NCBI GenBank assembly: GCA_963847965.1
Contig: CAWKCG010000001.1
Span: 186,001 to 250,000, forward strand
Source: Palsa-504 sp963847965
GTDB lineage: Bacteria > Actinomycetota > Actinomycetes > Streptosporangiales > Streptosporangiaceae
Reading direction: 5' to 3'
Length of the DNA: 64,000 bases
Both the position numbers and the translations under genes were made by a program. Shown here piece by piece: positions 42,174-50,648 of the stretch (position 1 is the stretch's first letter; every line of letters starts with the position of its first letter). Under the pieces are notes generated by a model. It did no database searches, had not been told where the DNA came from, and worked only from the letters and a program-made list of their open reading frames with translations.

Positions 42174-43323
42174 CGCGAACCCCGCGGGGACTCCGCTGCC
42201 CGGCTTCCTCAACGTGGCGGTCGGCCCGCTCGACCACTACGGCGTCTGGGCCATAGCCCTCCTGATCCTCCTGGAGAACATCGGCGTTCCGGTGATCCCC
42301 GGCGAGGCGGCGCTGATCGCGGGCGCCATATTCGCGGGCACCGGCCGGGCGGGGCTGAACGTCGTCGAGGTCGGCGTGGTCGCGGTCGCCGCGGCGGTCG
42401 TCGGCGCCGAGATCGGGTACCTGATCGGGAGGCTGGCCGGCCGCGAGCTGGTCCTGCGCTACGGCAAGTACGTCCTGATCACCCCGCACCACCTGGACCG
42501 GGCCGAGGCGATCGTGTCCCGCTTCGGCGGCGTCATCGTCATCATCGCCAGGTACATCGTGGGACTGCGCGAGGCCAACGGCATCATCTCTGGCATCACC
42601 CAGATGCGCTGGCTTACCTTCGCGTCTTTCAACGTGTTCGGGGCGTGCGCCTGGGTCGCCACCTGGCTGACCATCGGGTACGTGGCCGGCGACCACATCG
42701 ACGCGGTCTACGGCGACGTCAACCGGTTCGCGCTCTACGTGCTCCTCGCGCTCGCCGTGCTGCTCGCCGGCTACATCGTCCGCCGCGTCGTCCGTCGTCG
42801 ACGAGCCTCCCACGTGACCAGGCAGGGCCCGGCCACCGAGCAGAGCCCGGCGACCGAGGAGAGCCCCGCGACGGAAGAGAACTCTGCGGCGGAAGAGGGC
42901 CCAGTAGCGGAAGAGGGCCCAGTAGCGGAAGAGAACTCAGCGGCGGGAAAAGGCTCGGCGTCGGAAGAAGCCTCAGCGTCTGGAGAGAGCTCAGCGCCGG
43001 AAGAGAGTTCAGTCGCCGGAAGGAACTCCGTGACCCGGGAGGACCCGGAGACCGTGGAGAGCCCCGAGACCGTGGAGAGCCCCGAGACCGTGGAGAGCCC
43101 CGAGACCGTGGAGAGCCCCGAGACCGTGGAGAGCCCCGAGACCGTGGAGAGCCCCGAGACCGTGGAGAGCCCCGAGACCGTGGAGAGCCCCGAGACCGTG
43201 GAGAGCCCGGTGTCCCGGGCATGCGATTCTGCGACCCAAGAGTCCGCTGTGACTACAGAGTTCGCAGAGGCCAATGGGCACCGTCCGACTCAGGAGCCCT
43301 CGGATCGAGGCATCAGGGACTAA
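42157..43323 (+). CDS. DedA-family membrane protein with C-terminal hexapeptide-repeat tail
   Basis: The product has 388 residues. The DedA/SNARE-associated domain (1-~205) has LENIGVPVIPGEAALIAGAIF, SRFGGVIVIIARYIVGLREANG and GACAWVATWLTIGYVAGDHI, plus several membrane helices. DedA proteins act in lipid transport across the membrane; here the F/Y-GR motif is IIARYIVGLRE. After RRVVRRRRAS comes an acidic low-complexity tail in strict six-residue phase from codon 225 on, finishing with nine identical PETVES units. The tail would lie in the cytoplasm if topology is as in other DedA proteins. The translated overlap with rnd is 17 bases. Confidence 0.9.
   Translation: MGTLASANPAGTPLPGFLNVAVGPLDHYGVWAIALLILLENIGVPVIPGEAALIAGAIFAGTGRAGLNVVEVGVVAVAAAVVGAEIGYLIGRLAGRELVLRYGKYVLITPHHLDRAEAIVSRFGGVIVIIARYIVGLREANGIISGITQMRWLTFASFNVFGACAWVATWLTIGYVAGDHIDAVYGDVNRFALYVLLALAVLLAGYIVRRVVRRRRASHVTRQGPATEQSPATEESPATEENSAAEEGPVAEEGPVAEENSAAGKGSASEEASASGESSAPEESSVAGRNSVTREDPETVESPETVESPETVESPETVESPETVESPETVESPETVESPETVESPETVESPVSRACDSATQESAVTTEFAEANGHRPTQEPSDRGIRD
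42829..43209 (+). repeat. 18-base (hexapeptide) coding tandem repeat in the DedA gene
   Basis: About 21 units in one phase: twelve diverged (PATEQS, PATEES, SAAEEG, PVAEEN and similar) and then nine near-identical GAGACCGTGGAGAGCCCC units from 43048 to 43209. The gradient from diverged to identical suggests recent expansion at the 3' side. Confidence 0.95.
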
Positions 43324-43327
43324 GGCG

Positions 43328-44287
43328 TCAGGGACTCTTGAGGGTCATCAGGGGATCTTGGGCATGGCAAGAATTCGGGAGGCTTTCGGGTTCGTACCGC
43401 TCTAGCGCAGCCAGTTCACCGGACGCTGCGTGGACGACCCAGAAGGCGCCCTTGGGCAGCACGGGATCCTCGGGCACCGCCGACGGTGCCCCGAGCGCGG
43501 CGCAGGCCGCGGCCAGCGCCTGCGGCAGGTTCTCCCTGTGCAGGCAGACGACAGCCGCCCGGCCGGCCGCCATCAGGTCACGGAAGAGGGGGCCGAGGGT
43601 GTCACCACCGGTCGTTCGGGATATATGGGGGTCGGCGGAGCGGCGCGGCACCGCCAGCGCGGCCTCAGCCTCGACTGACCCGCCGAAGCCGGCCGCATAC
43701 GGCCGCACCGTCTCGATGCAGCGCAGCGCGGGCGAAGACAGGACGCGCGCGCTCGGCGCGAAGCAGGCGAGCAGGCCGGCCAGCAGGCGCGCGTCCGCCG
43801 CGCCCTCGGCGTCGAGCGGGCGGAGGGCGTCGTCGGCGGGAGTTCCGGCCCGCTGACCCGCCGAGGCGTGCCTGAGCAGGATCAGCGGGACCGTGGGCCG
43901 CGGGCGCAGGGCGGCGAGGACGGCCGCGTCGTGCGGGTAGCTCAGCCGGCCGGGGGCCCGGGCCAGCGGCACCCACGACACCTCGTCGATCTCGTGGCTG
44001 GCCTGGGCCAGGCCGTCCTGGCTGAGCGCCGACCAGTAATCGACCCGCTTGGGCCGCCCTGCGGCGAGGTAGTCCACCGTCGGCAGCCTGGGACCGAGGA
44101 CCGGGCGGACGCTGGTTTCCTCGAAGACCTCCCGCACCGCGGTGAGCAGCAGGTGCTCGCCCGGCTCGCGCTTGCCCTTGGGCAGCGACCAGTCGTCGTA
44201 CCTGGCCCGGTGCACCAGCAGGACCTCGGTACCGCTCGCGGCGGGGCGCCACACCAGCGCGCCCGCCGCGAGGATCGTCTCACTCAC
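43328..44287 (-). CDS. MutT1-type Nudix hydrolase fused to histidine-phosphatase domain
   Basis: The product has 319 residues. The Nudix box runs from GKREPGEH to REVFEET (about residues 38-58) and fits Gx5Ex7REUxEExGU. The C-terminal half begins with LILLRHASAGQR, the RHG-type histidine phosphatase start, and has LSSPALRCIETVRPYA and VCLHREN. This two-domain plan is that of mycobacterial MutT1, which cleans oxidised (d)GTP and dinucleoside polyphosphates. It is 12 bases from the polyphosphate kinase gene on the same strand, a common pairing. Confidence 0.92.
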   Translation of the reverse strand: MSETILAAGALVWRPAASGTEVLLVHRARYDDWSLPKGKREPGEHLLLTAVREVFEETSVRPVLGPRLPTVDYLAAGRPKRVDYWSALSQDGLAQASHEIDEVSWVPLARAPGRLSYPHDAAVLAALRPRPTVPLILLRHASAGQRAGTPADDALRPLDAEGAADARLLAGLLACFAPSARVLSSPALRCIETVRPYAAGFGGSVEAEAALAVPRRSADPHISRTTGGDTLGPLFRDLMAAGRAAVVCLHRENLPQALAAACAALGAPSAVPEDPVLPKGAFWVVHAASGELAALERYEPESLPNSCHAQDPLMTLKSP

Positions 44288-44299
44288 CGGCTCGGGACA

Positions 44300-46462
44300 T
44301 CAGCCCGGCTCGTCAGCCGAACGAAGCCGCCGCTCCCCCACCAGGGTCTCCTGCACGTCCCGCTGCGGGTTCCCCCGCTCGTCACGGTTGTGCCGCGTCC
44401 AGTAGCCGTCCGGGTTGAGCCACCAGGATGAGGTGCCGTCGTCCATGCCGAGGTCCATGAACTGGCGCAGCCGCCGCTGGTGGCCGGGGTCGGTGACCTG
44501 CACGATCAGCTCCACCCTCCGGTCCAGGTTCCGGTGCATCATGTCCGCGCTGCCGATCCAGACCTCCGCGTCCTCATCGCCGTCGGCGCCGAAGGCGTAA
44601 ATCCTGGAGTGCTCGAGGAACCTGCCCACCACGCTGCGGACCCTGATGTTCTCCGATAGCCCGGGGATGCCCGGCCGCAGCGCGCAGATGCTGCGCACCC
44701 ACAGGTCGACGGGGACGCCGGCCTGCGAGGCGCGGTAGAGCGCGTCGATCACCACCTCGTCGACCAGCGCGTTGCACTTGAACGCGATCCTGGCGGGCAA
44801 GCCGGCCCGCTGCCGGTCCCCCTGCCGGTCGATCCGGCTCACGATCCCGGTGCGCATCGACTCCGGCGCCGCCAGCAGCCGGCGGTACGAGCCCGGCCTG
44901 CTGTACCCGGTGAGGTGGTTGAACAGCGAGGTGACGTCCTCGCCGACCGCGGGATCGGCGGTGAGCAGGCCGAAGTCCTCATACACCCGGGCCGTGGTCG
45001 GGTGGTAGTTGCCCGTGCCCAGGTGGCAGTACCGCCGCAGCGTCCCGTCGGCCTCCTCGCGCACGATCAGCGCCATCTTGCAGTGCGTCTTGAGCCCCAC
45101 GAAGCCGTAGACGACGTGGCAGCCCGCCTCCTCCAGCTTGCGCGCCCAGGTGATGTTGGCCCGCTCGTCGAACCTGGCCTTGATCTCTACGACCACGACG
45201 ACCTGCTTGCCCGCCTCGGCGGCCTCGATGAGCGCGTCCGCGATCGGCGACTGGCCGCTGGTCCGGTACAGCGTCTGCTTGATGGCGAGCACGCCCGGGT
45301 CCTCGGCGGCCTCCTCGATCAGCCGCTCGACCGAGGCGGCGAACGAGTCGTACGGGTGCTGGACCAGGATGTCGCGCTCGGCGATGGCGGTGAAGATGCT
45401 GGAGTCCTTGGAGACCGCCCGGTTGGACGGGACGAACGCCGGGTAGCGCAGCTCGCCGATGGTCAGGTCGGCGATCGCGGACAGCCCGCCCAGGTCGAGC
45501 GGCCCGGACACGCGGTACACCGCGCGGGCGTCGATGCCGAGCTCGGTGACCAGCTTGTCCAGCACGTCGGCGGACATCGTGCTCTCGACCTCGAGCCGCA
45601 CCGCAGGCTCGAACCTGCGCCGGACAAGTTCCCGCTCCATCGCCTGCAGCAGGTTCTCCGTGATGTCCTCGTCCACCTCCAGGTCCCTGATCCTGGTGAC
45701 GCGGAACGCGTGCTGCTCGATCACCTCCGCGCCGCCGAACAGGTCGGCCATGTGCGCGGCGATCACGTCCTCGATCGGCACGTACCGGTTCTGCGACACC
45801 GCCAGGAACCTGGGCAGCAGCGGCGGCACCTTGACCCGCGCGAACATGGTGTTGTCGGTCCCCGGGTCGGCGATGATGACGGCCAGGTTGAGCGACAGCC
45901 CGGAGATGAAGGGGAACGGATGCGCCGGGTCCACCACCAGCGGGGTGAGCACCGGGTAGATGCGCTGCCTGAACAGCTCGCTGAGGGCGTCGCGCTCGCC
46001 GGACGCCAGTTCCTTCCAGCGCAGGATCTCGATCCCGTGCTCGGCCAGCTCCGGGTTGATCCGCTCGCTGAACGCCCTGGCGTGCCTGACCGTCAGCTGG
46101 CCAGCCAGGTCCAGCGTGTTCTCGAGCACCTGGCGGGGCAGCCGGACCCCGGTCCCCTCGACGGGGAACCCGGCCACCATCCTCCTGACCAGCCCGGCCA
46201 CCCGGACCATGAAGAACTCGTCCAGGTTGTTCGCGAAGATGGCCAGGAACCTCACCCGCTCGAGCAGCGGGATGGACTCGTCCTCGGCGAGCTCGAGCAC
46301 CCGCTCGTTGAACCTGAGCCAGCTCTCCTCGCGGTCCAGGTAGCGCTCCTCGGGCAGCGCGGCCGAGCCGGCCTCCCCGGTCCCGCCTGCCTCGCCTGCT
46401 AGCAGCGGCCCAGCGTACGCTGCGTCAAGCGACCCTTCGAACGGCCCGTCCATGACACCCAT
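44300..46462 (-). CDS. ppk1: Polyphosphate kinase 1 (RNA degradosome polyphosphate kinase)
   Basis: The product has about 720 residues. It polymerises ATP gamma-phosphate into polyphosphate at the membrane. Domain order is complete: N-domain (YLDREESWLRFNERVLELAED), head domain, and two phospholipase-D-like catalytic halves with the phosphorylated His in RYCHLGTGNYHPTTARVYED and FKCNALVDEVVIDALYRAS. WIGSADMMHRNLDRRVEL is the second conserved block. Starts at 46462 or 46453 are both possible. It is followed by the MutT1-like gene. Confidence 0.95.
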   Translation of the reverse strand: MGVMDGPFEGSLDAAYAGPLLAGEAGGTGEAGSAALPEERYLDREESWLRFNERVLELAEDESIPLLERVRFLAIFANNLDEFFMVRVAGLVRRMVAGFPVEGTGVRLPRQVLENTLDLAGQLTVRHARAFSERINPELAEHGIEILRWKELASGERDALSELFRQRIYPVLTPLVVDPAHPFPFISGLSLNLAVIIADPGTDNTMFARVKVPPLLPRFLAVSQNRYVPIEDVIAAHMADLFGGAEVIEQHAFRVTRIRDLEVDEDITENLLQAMERELVRRRFEPAVRLEVESTMSADVLDKLVTELGIDARAVYRVSGPLDLGGLSAIADLTIGELRYPAFVPSNRAVSKDSSIFTAIAERDILVQHPYDSFAASVERLIEEAAEDPGVLAIKQTLYRTSGQSPIADALIEAAEAGKQVVVVVEIKARFDERANITWARKLEEAGCHVVYGFVGLKTHCKMALIVREEADGTLRRYCHLGTGNYHPTTARVYEDFGLLTADPAVGEDVTSLFNHLTGYSRPGSYRRLLAAPESMRTGIVSRIDRQGDRQRAGLPARIAFKCNALVDEVVIDALYRASQAGVPVDLWVRSICALRPGIPGLSENIRVRSVVGRFLEHSRIYAFGADGDEDAEVWIGSADMMHRNLDRRVELIVQVTDPGHQRRLRQFMDLGMDDGTSSWWLNPDGYWTRHNRDERGNPQRDVQETLVGERRLRSADEPG

Positions 46463-46547
46463 TGTCCACACACCGCGAACGCCGGGAAACGCGCGGGACC
46501 GCCTTTAAAGATCCTTTAATCCGAACGACCGGCGGTGACACCCCCGG

Positions 46548-47153
46548 TCACGGCATCGGGAATCCGGGGATGCCCGGCCTGGGCTGGATCGGCTGGACGC
46601 TCATGAACTCCGGGCCCTTCTTGGAGCAGACCGCCAGGCGGATCGGCACGAACGACGCGCGGGCCTGCTCCGGCAGCATGACGCGCAGTTCGGGCACGGT
46701 CACCTGCGCGCACGCGGTCGGCTGGAACCGGCCGGTGCCCATGACGCTGAGCACCGAGTGCGCGGTCGCTCCCGGTTCGAGTATCACGGGCTGCGCGCGC
46801 ACCGAGGTGTCGTGGACCGCCGCGCTGCCGATCTGGGCGCCGGCGAACGCGGACACTTCGGGGTACCCGTACAGGCTGCACGCGCGGGGGGAGACGTTGG
46901 TGAACTCCAGGGTGTACGTGGTGCCGGCCGACAGCCGGGGATGCGGCCCGGCGCCGGGCGGCGATCCGGTCGTCCCGAGGCCGAGCCAGGCCTCGAGCCC
47001 CGACGTGGCGCACGGGGTCCCGATCAGATTCGAGGACAGGGTCGCCTGGGCAGGATGGGCCGGGACGCGGGTGAGCGTGACGGCGAGTGCGGCAGTTCCC
47101 GCGAAGGCCACTACCGCGATCACGCGCCATGCGAAATGGCCATACCTCGTCAT
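46548..47153 (-). CDS. DUF4232-type secreted or membrane-anchored protein
   Basis: The product has 201 residues from the ATG at 47153 (an ATG at 47165 adds four). An N-terminal hydrophobic segment (VIAVVAFAGTAALAVTL) acts as signal or anchor. The beta-sandwich part carries CATSGLEAWLG, YTLEFTNVSPRACSLYGYP and a C-terminal RLAVCSKKGPEF; the cysteines are likely paired outside the cell. Similar to DUF4232 proteins of actinobacteria, of unknown function. Confidence 0.78.
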   Translation of the reverse strand: MTRYGHFAWRVIAVVAFAGTAALAVTLTRVPAHPAQATLSSNLIGTPCATSGLEAWLGLGTTGSPPGAGPHPRLSAGTTYTLEFTNVSPRACSLYGYPEVSAFAGAQIGSAAVHDTSVRAQPVILEPGATAHSVLSVMGTGRFQPTACAQVTVPELRVMLPEQARASFVPIRLAVCSKKGPEFMSVQPIQPRPGIPGFPMP

Positions 47154-47324
47154 CGCGGACCCCATCTGGCGTTCGCTTGGACGATCCCCCGCGGGCGGCC
47201 GGGTTAACCCTGTAATCGTGCTTTAAGTGAGCTTCGGGCGGTTTCCTGCCCATCCCGCCCGGTCGGCCATCGGCCGCCTCCGCTCGGTTGGCCATCGGCC
47301 GCCGGCCGCACGTATCGTGACCGC

Positions 47325-48649
47325 ATGGGCGTCGCAGCCACAGAGCCGGTTCCGCCCGATCCGCTTCCGCTGCGCCGCAACAGGGACTTCCAGCTGCTGT
47401 GGAGCGGGCAGGCGGTGTCCCTGCTCGGCTCGCAGACGTCGAAGATCGCCTACCCGCTGCTCGTCCTCGCGATGACCGGCTCGCCGGCCAAGGCCGGGAT
47501 CGCCGGCTTCGCGGCCATGCTCGGCTACCTGCTGTTCCCGCTGCCAGCCGGGGCGCTGGCCGACCGGCATGACCGGAAGCGGATCATGATCGCCTGCGAC
47601 GCCGTCCGGCTGGTGGCGATCGGCAGCATCGCCGTGGCCTACTGGGCCTCGCACCTGACCTACGCGCAGATCCTCCTGGCCGGCTTCGCCGAGGGCACCG
47701 CGACCATATTCTTCAGCCTCGCCGAGCGTGCCGCGCTGCCGCTGATGGTGCACCCGACCCAGCGCTCCACCGCCATCGCCCAGAACGAGGCGCGCACCAA
47801 CGTCGCGCAGCTGGTGGGCCCGGCGCTGGGTGGCGCGTTGTTCGGGCTGTCCAGGGCCGCGCCCTTCGTGGCGGACGCGTTTTCCTACCTGGCCTCGCTG
47901 GTGACGCTGCCCTTCATCAGGACGCCCATGCAGGCCGCCAGGCGAGGCGCCCCGCGCAGGATGCGGGCCGAACTCCGCGAGGGCCTGGTCTTTACCTGGC
48001 AGCAGCCGTTCCTGCGGTACGCCTCGATCTTCGGCGCGGCGGTGAACCTGCTGATCCAGGTGGTCGTCCTTGGCCTCATCGTGCTCGGCAGGCACGACGG
48101 GGCCTCCCCGCGCAGATCGGCATCATCGTCGGATGCCTCGGCGCGGGCGGCATCGCCGGTGCGCTGGCCGCCCCGTGGTTCCAGCGCAAGGTCCCGGCCG
48201 GCCTCACGATCACGGGCTGCATGTGGATCTGGGCGGTGATGCTCGCCGTGATCGCGGCGGTGCACGCCGTCCTGTGGCTCTACCCGACGGTGGTGGTCAT
48301 CGGGTTCGTCGGCCCGGCGTGGAACGTCTCGGCCCAGACGTTCCGGATGAAGATCACGCCCAACGAGATGATGGCCCGGACCAGCAGCGTCAGCCTGCAG
48401 GTCGCGTGGGGGGTGATACCGCTCGGCTCGCTGCTGGCCGGCTTCCTGCTCCAGGTCCTGTCACCGCCCGCGGCCATGGCCGTGGTCGCCGCGGGGATGG
48501 CGGGCACGGCCATCGCCGCCACCGCGCTCGCCCCGGTGCGCAACGCGGGCCGCCGGACCCCGGGAGCATCCGGGGAGGCCGGTTCCGCGGGCGCCGCGGG
48601 TTCGGTCGGCCCGGCGGGTCCAGCGGGCGCGCCTCAGCCGGCTGGCTGA
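47325..48649 (+). pseudogene. MFS transporter (enterobactin-exporter-like), frameshifted
   Basis: Two frames add up to one ~440-residue transporter. Frame one starts FQLLWSGQAVSLLGSQTSKI and runs through GALADRHDRKRIMIACDAVR (the MFS A-like loop) to LGRHDGASP. From about 48110 the coding signal jumps frame to QIGIIVGCLGAGGIAGALAA and continues through NEMMARTSSVSLQVAWG to the stop at 48649. The change fits loss of one G at about 48110 (expected GASP-AQIG). Real inactivation or assembly indel; otherwise the protein is intact. The Gly/Ala/Pro tail is low-complexity. Confidence 0.8.
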
Positions 48650-48666
48650 GCGCCGCCTGGCTGCCT

Positions 48667-48762
48667 ACGGGGCCGCACCCAGGTCGCCTAACGGGGCCGC
48701 ACCCAGGTCGCCTAACGGGGCCGCACCCAGGTCGCCTTACGGGGCCGCACCCAGGTCGCCGG
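48667..48762. repeat. 24-base tandem repeat, four units, each with a stop codon on the minus strand
   Basis: ACGGGGCCGCACCCAGGTCG plus CCTA (or CCTT/CCGG) is repeated four times head to tail. Read on the minus strand each unit encodes GDLGAAP; in the first three units this is followed by TAA or TAG. The first unit met by the minus-strand gene supplies its real stop at 48737. Confidence 0.9.
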
Positions 48763-49057
48763 CGAAGGCGGCCAGGTCGAGCAGGTGAAGCAGCGCATCG
48801 CACCACCGCTCACTCGGCGGCCGGTCATCGAAGTGCCCCAGGCACTCGTTCGCCGCGTCCAGGATCGCCCGCAGCACGGCGCCGTCGGGCGCCTGGGGAT
48901 TCCGTGATCCCGTGCCGTCGGGGAGCGGCGGCCAGGCCTGAGTCCTAGAGCCCGGCTCGCCCTCCAGGATCGCCGCCGCCTTCCGCGCCATGGTCAGCCC
49001 GAGCGCCCCGGCCAGCAGCAACCTCTGCATCGTCAGGACGCCATTGTGGTCAGTCAT
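48737..49057 (-). CDS. Small hypothetical protein
   Basis: The product has 106 residues from the ATG at 49057, with AAGGCGGA just upstream. Sequence: a hydrophobic patch near the start (LLLAGALGLTM), a Pro-rich middle and a helical end with CLGHFDDRPPSERWCDALLHLL and LLDLAAFAGDLGAAP. No family was recognised. The final GDLGAAP plus stop is repeated downstream in the 24-base tandem repeat, suggesting that slippage copied the gene end. Confidence 0.6.
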   Translation of the reverse strand: MTDHNGVLTMQRLLLAGALGLTMARKAAAILEGEPGSRTQAWPPLPDGTGSRNPQAPDGAVLRAILDAANECLGHFDDRPPSERWCDALLHLLDLAAFAGDLGAAP

Positions 49058-49218
49058 TCCGCCTTGCCTCCGTCGTCCACCGTGGCCGTCCCGCCTTCGG
49101 CTCCATGATGCGGAGGGGCAGTGACATTCCCGCCGCGTAGTGCTTCTGTAGAGGCAAGTCGCGAAGGGCAGGGTGAACTCGCATGGCCGCTGAGGGCACG
49201 GGCGACGGGGGCCCGACC

Positions 49219-49775
49219 TGCCTGACCGCCCCGATCTGGCGCGCCGGCTAGCCGCGATGATCGTGATACTGGCCGGAGTGTCAGGCAGCGGTAAGACGAC
49301 GGTCGGCAGCTTGCTGGCCGGACGGCTCGGCTGGCCGTTCGCGGACGGCGACTCGTTCCACTCGGCCGCGAACGTAGCGAAGATGACCGCGGGGATACCG
49401 CTGACCGACGAGGACCGCTGGCCGTGGCTGGCGGCCATCGGCGCCTGGATCGACGAACGCGCCGCCGCCGGCGGCTCGGCGGTGGTGGCCTGCTCGGCGC
49501 TCAAGCGGTCCTATCGTGACGTCTTGAGGAAGGACCGCCCAGAGGTCCGGATCGCTTTCCTCACGCTCGATCGCGCCACGGGCCTGGCCCGGCTGACGGC
49601 CAGGCACGGGCACTTCTTCGCGGCTGGACTGCTCGACAGCCAGCTGGCCGACGTGGAACTGCCCGTCCCCGACGAGGGCGTGCTCGTGCTGGACAGCAGG
49701 CAGAGCCCGAGCGAGTTGATAGATGAGATCATGTCCGGCCTGGGCCTGCGTCAGCCCCCTGACCGCCCCGATCTG
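49219..49775. repeat. 18-base direct repeat bracketing gntK
   Basis: CCTGACCGCCCCGATCTG is present at 49219-49236, upstream of the gluconokinase ATG, and at 49758-49775, inside its 3' end. The upstream copy reads PDRPDLARRLA and resembles the gene's own C-terminus, so it may be the tail of a lost tandem copy. Confidence 0.6.
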
Positions 49776-49793
49776 CGCGCCGCCCAGCTTTAG
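49257..49793 (+). CDS. gntK: Gluconokinase
   Basis: The product has 178 residues, the usual size. It phosphorylates gluconate to 6-phosphogluconate. The P-loop is ILAGVSGSGKTTVG, and the substrate region GWPFADGDSFHSAANVAKM and then GIPLTDEDRWPWL is diagnostic. CSALKRSYRDVLR is the family's lid block. No transporter or dehydrogenase of a gluconate operon is adjacent. The gene is flanked by an 18-base direct repeat (49219-49236 and 49758-49775). Confidence 0.94.
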   Translation: MIVILAGVSGSGKTTVGSLLAGRLGWPFADGDSFHSAANVAKMTAGIPLTDEDRWPWLAAIGAWIDERAAAGGSAVVACSALKRSYRDVLRKDRPEVRIAFLTLDRATGLARLTARHGHFFAAGLLDSQLADVELPVPDEGVLVLDSRQSPSELIDEIMSGLGLRQPPDRPDLRAAQL

Positions 49794-49972
49794 TTCAGTG
49801 AACGTTTGACCATTAGGGCGAGCAGCCTCTCACCTGGGGGCCTCGCCGCTGCGGCGCCGCGCCATCCCGTGCTCAACGGGCCGCTGATGTGGTCCACGAG
49901 ATTCCCGCTGACCTCATGAGCCACGTCCGTGTGCTGGGTCGCTCATGAATTCGAGATGAACTCGATTTTTGC

Positions 49973-50046
49973 GGGAGGATCCGGGCTTGCGGGAGGATCC
50001 GGGGGATCATAGTGCACTAAATCCTCCCCGGAACCCGGATCCTCCC
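49973..50046. repeat. GGGAGGATCCGGG direct pair plus inverted copy
   Basis: GGGAGGATCCGGG occurs at 49973-49985 and, 18 bases on, at 49991-50003. Its exact reverse complement, CCCGGATCCTCCC, is at 50034-50046. The direct copies can each pair with the inverted one, giving two alternative hairpins around a centre with AGTGCACT. It could be an attenuator-like switch or an operator cluster. Confidence 0.75.
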
Positions 50047-50245
50047 CGATCTTCCCGACCGGGACCGCACCACGCCGCACACGGGCATCACCAGCCACGT
50101 GAGTGGAGAACCGCTCGGTCAAGCCTAGGCTGGAGTCACTAATTGATGCGGGGTGGGTACGGCTGGAGCCGTTCTCGTCTTCAGCACGGACGGCACCGTA
50201 CGGGTGGCGGTCCAACCCGTCTGCGATTGCGTCGGCCCGGTTCTT

Positions 50246-50281
50246 CTACCTATGTAGACATTGTTGCATCTACTTATGTAG
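50246..50281. promoter_or_regulatory. Two PadR-type operator half-sites CTACYTATGTAG
   Basis: CTACCTATGTAG (50246-50257) and CTACTTATGTAG (50270-50281) are imperfect palindromes 24 bases apart, ending 10 bases before the PadR start codon. PadR regulators bind ATGT/ACAT-type palindromes, so autoregulation is expected. Confidence 0.65.
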
Positions 50282-50291
50282 AGTCCCTGTC

Positions 50292-50648
50292 GTGACGTCA
50301 CGTCGTGAGTTCTCGCCGCAAACGCTGTCGGTCCTGGCCGCGCTGTACGAGCAGCAGTCGCGGTGGCAGCACGGGTACGCGCTGGCCAGCCAGACGGGGC
50401 TGAAGTCCGGGACGCTGTACCCGATCTTGATCCGGCTGGCCGACCGTGGGCTGGTCGAGGCGTGCTGGCAGGAGGAGCCGCAGCCGGGCCGTCCGCGCCG
50501 GCACCTGTACCGGCTCACGGCCGACGGGCTGGCCAGCGCGGCGGGGGCGCTGGCCGCCCCGGCGCGGCAGCAGGCCGGACGGCAGGCGGCGGCCGCAGGC
50601 GCGAGGCAGCCGATCGGGCGGGGCGTGGCAGCGCCCGCGGTGCCATGA
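50292..50648 (+). CDS. PadR-family transcriptional regulator
   Basis: The product has 118 residues from the GTG at 50292, right behind paired operator-like sites. The winged helix reads LSVLAALYEQQSRWQHGYAL, TGLKSGTLYPILIRLADRGL and the wing PRRHLYRLTADGL. Short C-terminus, Ala/Gln-rich (class s-PadR2-like). The stop overlaps the membrane-protein start (ATGA), so the two genes are coupled. Confidence 0.92.
   Translation: MTSRREFSPQTLSVLAALYEQQSRWQHGYALASQTGLKSGTLYPILIRLADRGLVEACWQEEPQPGRPRRHLYRLTADGLASAAGALAAPARQQAGRQAAAAGARQPIGRGVAAPAVP

Larger units (their letters stand above)
49794..50291. other. 498-base non-coding region with repeats and PadR promoter
   Basis: No convincing gene. It begins with the small palindrome GTTCAGTGAAC (49793-49803), carries the GGGAGGATCCGGG repeats at 49973-50046 and ends with the paired PadR-type sites. 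An open frame upstream of the PadR start (from 50103) has poor codon bias and was not used. Confidence 0.6.

Noticed and set aside
43048..43209. Regular repeat considered as a CRISPR-like array
   Set aside because: Units are contiguous without spacers and in frame with DedA; it is a coding repeat.
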